This document shows positions 13,780 to 20,068 of a stretch of 20,068 nucleotides of DNA, in pieces (the first letter of the stretch is position 1; every line of letters starts with the position of its first letter). The notes below the pieces were generated by a model that saw only the letters and a list, made by a program, of their open reading frames with translations, ran no database searches and had not been told where the DNA came from. The stretch covers positions 1 to 20,068 of the forward strand of contig DIQY01000100.1 of NCBI GenBank assembly GCA_002424295.1. The letters are read 5' to 3'. A program made the translations under genes and the position numbers. The stretch is from Ruminococcaceae bacterium UBA5450. GTDB taxonomy: Bacteria; Bacillota; Clostridia; Oscillospirales; Acutalibacteraceae.

Positions 13780-14644
13780 AGAAAATCAAGGGACCGTCCT
13801 TCATCAGCTGCGTTATGATATTTACCATGGCACCCGCAACAATTGGCTCCAATATGTTGGCTTTATTTTTGTCTTTATCTTGATTCATTCCTTCTTTTTG
13901 ACGCATTGGCAAACTTTATCCTCTCATGGTGTGGTAAATGCTAGTCCCAGCTGCTGGGATTATATTCTGGATTTTTTCAAAGGAATCCAGAAAGTCTCTT
14001 TTACTGATCGTCGTGAGAGGTTCGATCTTCCGATTCCTTTTTTACTGTTTAATTTATCTTTGACGTTTACAATCGGAAAATATGCCTGCTGTGATTTAGA
14101 AGGAATCGGACTTCTGACACTGCTGCAATCCAAAAAGCGCAGTGTCTGGTGGGATGGGAAATGCCTATGGTGCGTTTTTCACGTCCTCTGTGTATATGCT
14201 CTGCTCTTTCTGACTGCATTTTGTTTTTCTGCCTTAAACGGAAACAGCTCAATGGAGTTTACCCCACAACTAAATCAGGCTCTATCCCAAATTCCAACAC
14301 AGACATTCGAAAAATGGACCTTGCTGCAAGCAACATTTTTTCTGCCGATATTGGTATCGATCGCGCTGGCTTTTTTGCAGTTGAGCCTGTCGCTATGGAT
14401 TCCTCCGGTTTTCAGTATGCTTGTCATTATCTGTCTGTTGGTTATCTCCGCCTATTTCTGCAATCCGTTTCTGATCGGAAATTATTTTATGCTGCTGCGG
14501 TCAGATTTGGTTTTAGAAGATGGTGTCTCTTTACAGACAGGCTATCTTGTGAGTAGCGGACTTTTATTTCTCAGCTTTTTCTGCGGAAAAATTTGTTTTT
14601 GCAGGATGGACTTTTTATCCAGGAGTGAAATTTATGAAAATTGA
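13772..14644 (+). CDS. ABC-2-type transporter permease 3
   Basis: This 290-aa protein has about six membrane segments, with an N-terminal cytosolic stretch before helix 1 (about residues 30-45). The loop after helix 2 reads LQSKKRSVWWDGK, equivalent in place and charge to the ATPase-facing loops of permeases 1 and 2. The ATG overlaps the end of permease 2. An AAAGGA element lies about nine bases upstream. It is not a duplicate of its neighbours by eye. Three different permeases with one ATPase is unusual; two may form the pore and one may be accessory, but which is unknown. Confidence 0.75.
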   Translation: MHKENQGTVLHQLRYDIYHGTRNNWLQYVGFIFVFILIHSFFLTHWQTLSSHGVVNASPSCWDYILDFFKGIQKVSFTDRRERFDLPIPFLLFNLSLTFTIGKYACCDLEGIGLLTLLQSKKRSVWWDGKCLWCVFHVLCVYALLFLTAFCFSALNGNSSMEFTPQLNQALSQIPTQTFEKWTLLQATFFLPILVSIALAFLQLSLSLWIPPVFSMLVIICLLVISAYFCNPFLIGNYFMLLRSDLVLEDGVSLQTGYLVSSGLLFLSFFCGKICFCRMDFLSRSEIYEN

Positions 14645-15317
14645 AATACATAATTTATCGAAGGTAATTCGAAAAGCGACAATTTTGGATCAGATCTCGC
14701 TTGTAATGGAAAGCGGAAAGATTTATGGGCTGCAAGGCAGAAATGGTTCTGGAAAGACCATGCTGATGCGCTGCATCTGCGGACTGGTTTACCCCACAGA
14801 AGGGGAAATTTGGATTGATGAAAAGAAACTCAACCAAGACATTTCTTTTCCGCAGAGCATTGGAGCATTAATTGAAAACCCGGGATTTATCGGCAGCTAT
14901 TCCGGATTTCAAAATCTAAAGCTGCTGGCTTCCATCAATCCAACCATTGATGACGCCCAAATAGCATCCAGTATGGAGCGGCTTGGGCTTATCCCAGATG
15001 ACCGCAAAAAGTATCGAAAATATTCGCTGGGAATGAAACAAAAACTCGGGATTGCAGCGACTTTCATGGAAAATCCCGACTTGATCCTCCTCGACGAGCC
15101 ATTTAACGCGCTGGACGAAAAAAGCATTGCAGTCGTAAAAGACATCCTGCTCGAAAAGAAAAAGCAAGGAGCTTTAATTCTGCTCTCCTGCCATGACCAC
15201 GAGGATTTGGAGCAGATCTGCGATGAGATTTTCGTGATTCAGGATGGAAAACAGATTCGGACTTATTCTCCACTTAAAGAATCAGAGAGGTCTAAAACAA
15301 ATGAAGAAGGAACATAA
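14634..15317 (+). CDS. ABC transporter ATP-binding protein (BcrA/lantibiotic-immunity type)
   Basis: This 227-aa ATPase powers the exporter formed by the three permeases. Walker A is GRNGSGKT (35-42), the signature is SLGMKQK (131-137), Walker B is LILLDE (150-155), followed by a D-loop (NALDE), and the H-loop is His187 in LLSCHD. The Q-loop position reads IENPGF, with Glu instead of Gln, which is typical of the BcrA/NisF-like subgroup linked to antimicrobial peptide resistance. ATG 14634 is chosen because AGGAG lies eight bases upstream; a GTG at 14625 is also in frame. It overlaps the ends of permease 3 and of the next gene. Substrate is inferred only by subgroup. Confidence 0.92.
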   Translation: MKIEIHNLSKVIRKATILDQISLVMESGKIYGLQGRNGSGKTMLMRCICGLVYPTEGEIWIDEKKLNQDISFPQSIGALIENPGFIGSYSGFQNLKLLASINPTIDDAQIASSMERLGLIPDDRKKYRKYSLGMKQKLGIAATFMENPDLILLDEPFNALDEKSIAVVKDILLEKKKQGALILLSCHDHEDLEQICDEIFVIQDGKQIRTYSPLKESERSKTNEEGT

Positions 15318-15870
15318 GGGCTTAAAAATTTTTGGTATTGTTCTCGGCTGCGGATTGCTGATTGGATATGTTATACGTGTCTTTACGCTGAATCAGAAAT
15401 ACCCTCAGCCGCAGGTACAAACATTCTCCATGAACGAATGGGCTAATTATGATGGAATTGAGATAAAAGCCACACAAGCACAGATCAAAGATCAAGACTT
15501 CATGATGGAAAACCAAATCATGACGACTGCGCCGGCTCCCGGAAAAGAAGGCAAGTTGTTATTAGTCACAATGGAACTTAAAAACGGCAGCGCAGAAACA
15601 GCACGGGGGCGAGTTTATTTGACGGAGGCGGAATCTGGTGCATGGAATAACGGAGTCGCAGCAGAGTTGATTTCAAATGTCAATGAACCTGGAACATCAT
15701 TGAGCGCTCCGATGAAATCCGGAGAAAGCAAAACCGTCGTTGTGCCATTTTTGATTAACCATGTACAGATGACCGACACTTCATGGGCCCATGCAGAAAG
15801 TCGCTCCTATGATTTGGTACTAGGGCTTTATCCGACAAAAAAAATAATTCCACTGCAAATCACATACTAA
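15301..15870 (+). CDS. Membrane-anchored extracytoplasmic protein of ABC operon (DUF5028-like)
   Basis: The 189-aa protein has an N-terminal membrane segment (about residues 9-28) and an outer domain beginning YPQPQVQTFSMNEWANYDGI. It contains a VTMELKNGSAETARGRVYL strand pair typical of immunoglobulin-like DUF4352/DUF5028 proteins. The function of these families is not known. ATG 15301 is preferred because an AGAGG element lies ten bases upstream and the upstream in-frame start at 15244 would lie deep inside the ATPase gene. It overlaps the ATPase by 17 bases and closes the operon. Together with the first gene it brackets the transporter with two similar anchored proteins. Confidence 0.72.
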   Translation: MKKEHKGLKIFGIVLGCGLLIGYVIRVFTLNQKYPQPQVQTFSMNEWANYDGIEIKATQAQIKDQDFMMENQIMTTAPAPGKEGKLLLVTMELKNGSAETARGRVYLTEAESGAWNNGVAAELISNVNEPGTSLSAPMKSGESKTVVVPFLINHVQMTDTSWAHAESRSYDLVLGLYPTKKIIPLQITY

Positions 15871-15922
15871 AATCATCTTTTTATCGACTTCACCCACATT
15901 GTAAATTTAAGACATAAATCTA

Positions 15923-15974
15923 CCCCCAAGACAGAATCGTGCGTTTTTTCACTATCCTATCTGGGGGCATTTTT
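15923..15974 (+). terminator. Terminator of the ABC exporter operon
   Basis: CCCCCAAGA (15923-15931) pairs with TCTGGGGG (15960-15967) with one bulged base, and five T follow at 15970-15974. The loop is long (28 bases). It lies about 50 bases past the last gene and before the convergent C26 hydrolase gene, and may act in both directions. Confidence 0.7.
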
Positions 15975-16007
15975 ATCGAATTTGTCAAAAGCCAACATTT
16001 TTAAAAA

Positions 16008-16745
16008 CTACTTACAGTTATCCACAAAAGCACCAAAAATTTTGAGTTGCTCTTCCGAATCGTACATCATTTCCGGATGCCACTGTACCGCAACAACAAA
16101 CTTTTTTTCGGCAACTTCGATTCCCTCGGAAACACCATCAGAAGAAATAGCGGTAACGAAAATATTTTTCCCGGGTTTACAAACTGCCTGATGGTGAAAA
16201 GAATTCACATCAAGTACTTTCTTCCCATAAATGCTTTCTAATATGGAACCTTTCGTCAGAGTAACAGAGTGCCAAGCATAGTTGCGGGGATAAATATCGC
16301 CAAAATGGTGTCCAAAGCCACCATCTTTCTCTAAGTCTTGATAGAGGGTCCCTCCCATTGCAACATTCAAAATTTGGATACCGCGGCAGATACCCAATAG
16401 CGGTTTCTCTGTATTTTCCACGATATATCGTGTTACAGCAAGATCCTGCGCATCCCGCATGGGCATGACAGCACCACAGCCTTTTGCACGCTGGCCGTAA
16501 TTTTCAGGGCCTACATCATGACCTCCTGAAATCATGATGCCGTCCATCCGGTCTAATATGTCCTTTAGGTCCTCAAAATTTGAGCAAAGTGGGATCACTA
16601 CAGGACACCCACCGACTTTTTCGATCGCATTAATATAATCTCCGGCAATAAAGTCCCAATCTTGACCATCGATTCCCATTTTGGATACCTTGCCCACATC
16701 GTCGTGATAATCATAATTGCATGTAATACCAATGAGTGGTTTCAT
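16008..16745 (-). CDS. Gamma-glutamyl-gamma-aminobutyrate hydrolase-like protein (peptidase C26, class I glutamine amidotransferase fold)
   Basis: The 245-aa cytoplasmic protein has the PuuD/C26 layout: GITCNYD at the start, SGGHDVGPENYG (73-84), the nucleophile elbow GICRG with Cys120, SFHHQAV (182-188) and QWHPEMM with His223 and Glu225. Members remove gamma-linked glutamate from compounds such as gamma-glutamyl-GABA or other gamma-glutamyl amines and peptides. An AAGGAG ribosome binding site lies before the ATG at 16745. It is downstream of and on the same strand as an AGCS symporter, separated by 135 bases without a strong terminator or promoter, so co-transcription is likely. This pairing suggests uptake followed by hydrolysis of an amino compound. 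The exact substrate is unknown. Confidence 0.9.
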   Translation of the reverse strand: MKPLIGITCNYDYHDDVGKVSKMGIDGQDWDFIAGDYINAIEKVGGCPVVIPLCSNFEDLKDILDRMDGIMISGGHDVGPENYGQRAKGCGAVMPMRDAQDLAVTRYIVENTEKPLLGICRGIQILNVAMGGTLYQDLEKDGGFGHHFGDIYPRNYAWHSVTLTKGSILESIYGKKVLDVNSFHHQAVCKPGKNIFVTAISSDGVSEGIEVAEKKFVVAVQWHPEMMYDSEEQLKIFGAFVDNCK

Positions 16746-16880
16746 AAATTAATTTCTCCTTTTCTTACCTAAATCAAATTTAAAAGCTCTTACTGAACGT
16801 TATTTTTACAGTTTTCTATAAAAGAAATTTTTCAAAACAGTTGTAATCTTTTGTCGTATTCATAATGAATTTTTTATAAA

Positions 16881-18311
16881 TTACTCTTTTGGGACACTCT
16901 TGTCAATTTGTTTAGTATGAGCGTCGGCATATTCTTTCTCTTCTTCTACCCATTTAGGCCATTTTTGGGTTTCCCACTTTTTTGGATCTGCAAAATACTC
17001 TTTGGTCAGCTTGACAATTTGATTTACGCAGAAGTATACGCCCAACAGATTGATGATCGTGTAAAGGCCAGCAAAGAAGTCAACATAGTTAATCAAAGCA
17101 TCAATACCGACCATGCCACCGACCAGAATCAGAGCCAGCATCCCCCAGCGACAGCCAACACTCAGTTTGTCTCCAACTAATTTGCGAAATTGAGCCTCGG
17201 TGAATTCAATCTGTGCGCAGGCGGTAGTAAAAGTAAACAGTACTATAGATACAGTGACAATCAGGGTTCCCACACTACCGAGTGTATTATTAAATGCAGT
17301 GGCTGTCATAACAGCGGGCGCCACATCGCTCTGCCACACACCGGTAGTCAGAATCACAAGGCAGGTCAAAGAACAAACAATGATAGTATCAAAGAAAACC
17401 TCAAAGACCGCCCACATGCTCTGCTGAATGGGATGGTTGACATCGGCAACCGCATGGGTAATGGTAGTAACACCGGTGCCGGAATCGTTGGAATAACAGC
17501 CGCGGGCAATGCCCCAGCGAATACTTTGAGTGACAGCAGCACCAGCAAAGCCGCCCACTGCAGCACGACCGGTAAATGCATAACGAAAGATAGAAGCAAA
17601 TGCGGCAGGCAGATTTTGAATATTCATAATAATTACAATCAGTGTGCCTACAATGTATAGAACGCTCATTGCAGGGACCAGACGCTCCGTCACGCTCAGC
17701 AGGCTTTTCATACCGCCGATGACGACGATAGCAACCAGAACAGTCATAATAATTGTTACAGGAAGACGGGGAGCTCCCATGCCGACAATGTTATCCACAC
17801 TGGAGCCGATCTGTGCAGAGGCGGCCAGAAACAAGCAAACGATACAGACAACTGCGTAAAGGGGGCTAATCCATTTCCAGCCGGTGCCAGCACTCAAATA
17901 GATCTGAGGGCCGCCCTCCCACTGGCCGTCTTTGTTCAGACGACGATATTTCATAGCAACGGTGGTTTCGGAATATTTTACACAGCAGCAAACCAAACCG
18001 GAAACCCATAGCCAGAACACGCCTCCGGGACCGCCGTAAGCGATTGCCATTGCAGTGCCAATGATGTTGCCAGCGCCTAAAGTGGACGCCAGTGCACCGG
18101 TAACAGCCTGCCAGCTAGAAAATTTGCCGTTTTCAGCTTTTTTGCCAAAGCCCTTAAAAATAGTGTTTTTAAGAATAAACCCCAGTTTGGTAAACTGCAA
18201 AAATCCCAGCCGGAAAGATAAGTACAGGCCTCCACCAACAATCCACAAAAGCATAGGGATTCCCCACAGCCAATTTGTAAATGCTAAGATGGCGTCCAAA
18301 ACGGATTGCAT
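16881..18311 (-). CDS. AGCS-family sodium:amino-acid (alanine/glycine) symporter
   Basis: This 476-aa membrane protein, with about ten or more helices, imports a small amino acid with sodium. Family motifs are clear: GAGNIIGTAMAIAYGGPGG (79-97), the EGGPQIYL segment (132-139) and RWGIARGCYSNDSGTG (265-280). In most AGCS proteins the last motif reads SNEAGxGS; here it is SNDSGTGV, so substrate preference may differ from alanine. The C-terminus is charged and cytosolic. GGAGGG lies seven bases before the ATG at 18311. The gene is divergent from a MerR regulator and has a promoter with an unusual 19-base spacer. The C26 hydrolase follows it. Confidence 0.93.
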   Translation of the reverse strand: MQSVLDAILAFTNWLWGIPMLLWIVGGGLYLSFRLGFLQFTKLGFILKNTIFKGFGKKAENGKFSSWQAVTGALASTLGAGNIIGTAMAIAYGGPGGVFWLWVSGLVCCCVKYSETTVAMKYRRLNKDGQWEGGPQIYLSAGTGWKWISPLYAVVCIVCLFLAASAQIGSSVDNIVGMGAPRLPVTIIMTVLVAIVVIGGMKSLLSVTERLVPAMSVLYIVGTLIVIIMNIQNLPAAFASIFRYAFTGRAAVGGFAGAAVTQSIRWGIARGCYSNDSGTGVTTITHAVADVNHPIQQSMWAVFEVFFDTIIVCSLTCLVILTTGVWQSDVAPAVMTATAFNNTLGSVGTLIVTVSIVLFTFTTACAQIEFTEAQFRKLVGDKLSVGCRWGMLALILVGGMVGIDALINYVDFFAGLYTIINLLGVYFCVNQIVKLTKEYFADPKKWETQKWPKWVEEEKEYADAHTKQIDKSVPKE

Positions 18312-18347
18312 AACATGACCCTCCTTTTTGTGATTGAACCAGTAATT

Positions 18348-18357
18348 AACGATCGTT
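18348..18357. promoter_or_regulatory. Palindrome at the symporter transcription start
   Basis: AACGATCGTT is a perfect 10-base palindrome seven bases downstream of the -10 element on the minus strand. It therefore covers the predicted start of transcription. This is a good place for a repressor operator; it may also be chance. Confidence 0.35.
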
Positions 18358-18364
18358 TAAAATC

Positions 18365-18395
18365 ATCATAATCGGTACAGTTGGATTCATGTCAA
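18365..18395 (-). promoter_or_regulatory. Symporter promoter with a 19-base spacer (MerR-type)
   Basis: On the minus strand a perfect TTGACA (complement of 18390-18395) and TATGAT (complement of 18365-18370, five of six) are 19 bases apart. Such over-long spacers are the signature of promoters activated by MerR-family proteins, which untwist the DNA. A MerR-family gene lies divergently next door. The spacer contains imperfect half-sites AATC / GATT near its two ends. Confidence 0.65.
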
Positions 18396-18418
18396 GAGGT
18401 ATTTTTGAATAACTTATT

Positions 18419-18448
18419 AAAAAAGGCAAAGTCCACTTCACCTTTTTT
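18419..18448. repeat. 30-base imperfect palindrome in the divergent region
   Basis: AAAAAAGG (18419-18426) pairs with CCTTTTTT (18441-18448), and inside it AAGT (18429-18432) pairs with ACTT (18435-18438). Two mismatched pairs separate these and the centre is CC. Both strands end in T-runs, so it could also act as a two-way terminator for a small RNA. Flanking genes point away, which favours an operator. Confidence 0.6.
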
Positions 18449-18591
18449 AAAATTTATATGCCTTTCTTAATAAAAGATGTAGCCTTGTTAAATCTGTACT
18501 TTTTCACAAAAACACAATATTTTAAACAAAGCAGGTAATAAAAAAGACAGTTTTTTCAACCTCATTTGCAAGTATTTTTTATTGTTTTGGT

Positions 18592-18619
18592 TTGCTCCGA
18601 TAAATAAATAATTTAAAAT
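18592..18619 (+). promoter_or_regulatory. Possible promoter of the MerR gene
   Basis: TTGCTC (18592-18597) and TAAAAT (18614-18619) are 16 bases apart, with the start expected near 18626. The -35 is weak (three of six). A GAAGG ribosome binding site follows at 18633-18637. Confidence 0.35.
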
Positions 18620-18644
18620 ATACCGTAATAAAGAAGGTCCGAAA

Positions 18645-19904
18645 ATGAAAATTGGTGAGCTTTCAAAACGTACCGGAGTTTCCCGCGACACAATTAGATA
18701 TTATGTAAACCGCGGTATTTTGCTGCCGGAAACCAACAGTGCCCAGTATAACTTTACGGAGCGTGAACTGCATGATCTTCAGGTAATCCTGCGAATGAAG
18801 CAGCAGCAATTTAATTTAAAAGAAATTCAGGATTACATATCGCTGTGCAGACTTTCCAATCTAATTGAACCTGAAACGATTGATGAATGTCTGCGTATGA
18901 TGAATAACAAAAAGCAGGAACTCCAGTCACAGATTACCTTTTTAAAAGGAGCCATCACCAGCATCGACCAGGAAATTTTAGAGCTTACTGGTCACGTTCA
19001 CGGAAAGCCTCAAAGGACAGGGGTTCCACTTTCGGCTCTTCCTTTGTTGGTTTGTCCTCGCTGCGGACAGCAGCTGGAGGTAAGCCATGCGGATTTGAAC
19101 ACCCAAAACATTTTTTCAGGGGATCTCACCTGCAAATGCGGATATTGTGCCAAAATTGAAAACGGTATTGTCAAAACAGGAAAATTGTATACAGGAAGCC
19201 ATGACCGGCCTGACCTGCGACGCGGACTTTACCGCAATATGGGGAATGCTTTTATGACAGATCTTGAAAAATGCTACGGTTATATTTCTGAGGAACTGCA
19301 GAAAATAGATACACAGGGAAAGGTAATTTTGGAAGCCAATATAAATGGATATTTTTTTCTATATAACTACATGAGAAAACTCAGTCCAAATTGCCTATGT
19401 ATCATTGTAGACAAATATCCAGAAATGCTTGAAATGTATAAATCGCTGATAGACCTACTCAACCTGAACCAAAAAATTCTTTATATCGCCGATTCTGGCA
19501 CAGATTATCCTTTAGCCCCCGGTTGTGTGGATATCCATGTGAGCTTTTTTGGTGAAAACGAACACCAATTTTATCACAAGAACTGCTTTTTGTACGACGC
19601 AAAACGTTATTTCTCAGAAAAAGCGGTAATTTTAGGCAGTCTGCTCAGCTACCCGCTTAATTCGGAAACACACAAGCTACTTAGAAAGAAATATCCGGAG
19701 GGCAGCGAGGTCGGCTATAATCTTGCTGCTTTAAAGGAACAATATAGAAAACAGGGTTACAGACTGACCGCACAAAAAGTGGGAACCATTCAGGAACTGC
19801 CGCTGAAGCAATATGCTTTTGAGTGCCATGTAAACGGTGAAACGCTTGAATTCTATCATTTCAAAGCAGAGCCAATGACTTTGCCGAAAAAAGAAGCAAT
19901 TTAA
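18645..19904 (+). CDS. MerR-family regulator fused to a zinc-ribbon-like module and a degenerate methyltransferase-like domain
   Basis: The first 70 residues are a MerR DNA-binding domain (MKIGELSKRTGVSRDTIRYY, wing RGILLP, YNFTERELHDLQ). A coiled-coil linker (about 78-115) suits dimerisation. Residues 137-168 hold a CPRC...CKCGYC pattern (C137, C140, C163, C165, C168), like the zinc-ribbon that precedes some methyltransferases. From about 225 to 335 a Rossmann-like domain follows: a strand VILEANINGYFF where the SAM-binding GxGxG should be, Asp256 at the end of the next strand (CIIVDKYPEM), then IADSGTDYPLAPGCVDIHVS. The glycine motif is lost, so it probably binds a ligand without methylating. 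At 419 aa it is far longer than ordinary MerR proteins. GAAGG lies seven bases before the ATG. Divergent from the symporter it likely controls. Confidence 0.8.
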   Translation: MKIGELSKRTGVSRDTIRYYVNRGILLPETNSAQYNFTERELHDLQVILRMKQQQFNLKEIQDYISLCRLSNLIEPETIDECLRMMNNKKQELQSQITFLKGAITSIDQEILELTGHVHGKPQRTGVPLSALPLLVCPRCGQQLEVSHADLNTQNIFSGDLTCKCGYCAKIENGIVKTGKLYTGSHDRPDLRRGLYRNMGNAFMTDLEKCYGYISEELQKIDTQGKVILEANINGYFFLYNYMRKLSPNCLCIIVDKYPEMLEMYKSLIDLLNLNQKILYIADSGTDYPLAPGCVDIHVSFFGENEHQFYHKNCFLYDAKRYFSEKAVILGSLLSYPLNSETHKLLRKKYPEGSEVGYNLAALKEQYRKQGYRLTAQKVGTIQELPLKQYAFECHVNGETLEFYHFKAEPMTLPKKEAI

Positions 19905-19967
19905 GTAAATTCAAATAAATTGCGCTGCAATCAACAATAAAGAAGCACTTTAATTGACATTAATAAA

Positions 19968-19989
19968 AAGATCGCCAAAAGGCGATCTT
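19968..19989 (+). terminator. Terminator-like hairpin after the MerR gene
   Basis: AAGATCGCC and GGCGATCTT form a perfect nine-base stem around AAAA, about 64 bases past the stop codon. The following TTAAAATT is only weakly T-rich, so termination may be incomplete. Confidence 0.6.
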
Positions 19990-20017
19990 AAAATTCCAGG
20001 ACCATATAACTCCCATA

Positions 20018-20068
20018 TTTTAAATGACAATAGCCCAGATCAAAGATCTGGGCTATTGTCATTTAAAA
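20018..20068. terminator. 24-bp perfect hairpin at the window edge (probable two-way terminator)
   Basis: Arms 20018-20041 and 20045-20068 are exact reverse complements over 24 bases with a three-base AAA loop; the repeat may extend past the window. The GC core is TAGCCCAGATC. The outer ends are ATTT on both strands, so it could terminate transcription from either side. Its length and perfection exceed those of the other terminators here. Confidence 0.65.

Larger units (their letters stand above)
18312..18644. other. Divergent regulatory region between the AGCS symporter and the MerR gene
   Basis: This 333-base gene-free stretch holds, from left to right: the symporter ribosome binding site (18319-18324), a 10-base palindrome at the predicted start site (18348-18357), a TTGACA/TATGAT promoter with a 19-base spacer on the minus strand (18365-18395), a 30-base imperfect palindrome (18419-18448), and AT-rich sequence with a modest promoter for the MerR gene (18592-18619). 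I see no ORF of its own. Confidence 0.7.

Noticed and set aside
16860..16885. ATTCATAATGAAT dyad after the symporter gene as a terminator
   Set aside because: Only six AT base pairs around one base, and its T-run is on the wrong strand for the symporter transcript; too weak to call.
17190..17660. 156-codon ORF opposite the AGCS symporter
   Set aside because: Antisense to a conserved transporter; composition (rich in Asn, Gly, Ser, Thr) reflects the complementary codons, and no domain is recognisable.
1..20068. CRISPR arrays, tRNA or rRNA genes, insertion sequences
   Set aside because: No spaced direct repeats, cloverleaf-like segments, rRNA-like stretches or transposase-like frames were seen by reading both strands; subtle cases could be missed without tools.

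Overview
The window looks like chromosome from a low-to-moderate GC Gram-positive anaerobe of class Clostridia, probably an Oscillospiraceae relative. Three things support this: a six-gene Rnf complex in the clostridial order C-D-G-E-A-B, strong AGGAGG-type ribosome binding sites, and TTGACA/TATAAT promoters throughout. The family-level placement is inference only.

Region 1 (1-7600) is the energy-conservation block. A partial YbaK-type deacylase gene runs off the left edge on the minus strand. Divergent from it, a promoter at 430-457 opens a run of nine plus-strand genes: apbE (FMN transferase), a NusG-domain-II membrane protein, a Gx-transporter/HepT-like membrane protein, then rnfC, rnfD, rnfG, rnfE, rnfA and rnfB. 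Most junctions are tight or overlapping. ApbE attaches FMN to threonines in RnfG and probably RnfD. The complex then couples electron flow between reduced ferredoxin and NAD+ to ion export. A second candidate start signal flanked by two inverted repeats sits just before rnfC.

Region 2 (7600-11090) holds an L-lactate dehydrogenase on the minus strand, a divergent cytoplasmic SGNH/GDSL hydrolase, and a Sapep-type M20 dipeptidase with its own promoter and a strong terminator. LDH reoxidises NADH, so it is metabolically linked to the Rnf block but separately transcribed.

Region 3 (11090-15975) is a six-gene ABC exporter operon: membrane-anchored protein, three different ABC-2-like permeases, an ATPase of the BcrA/lantibiotic-immunity type, and a second anchored protein. 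It follows a leader that contains a 17-bp perfect terminator hairpin directly before the first ribosome binding site. No promoter fits after that hairpin, so the operon is probably controlled by attenuation. A 27-codon hydrophobic ORF lies in the same leader.

Region 4 (15975-20068) has a minus-strand pair, an AGCS sodium:amino-acid symporter followed by a class-I-glutamine-amidotransferase-like (peptidase C26) hydrolase. Divergent from them is an unusual 419-aa MerR regulator carrying a zinc-ribbon-like module and a degenerate methyltransferase-like domain. The symporter promoter has the 19-bp spacer typical of MerR-activated promoters. This regulator, promoter and symporter/hydrolase set is the most interesting candidate system here. 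The window ends in a 24-bp perfect hairpin. I saw no tRNA, rRNA, CRISPR array or insertion sequence.
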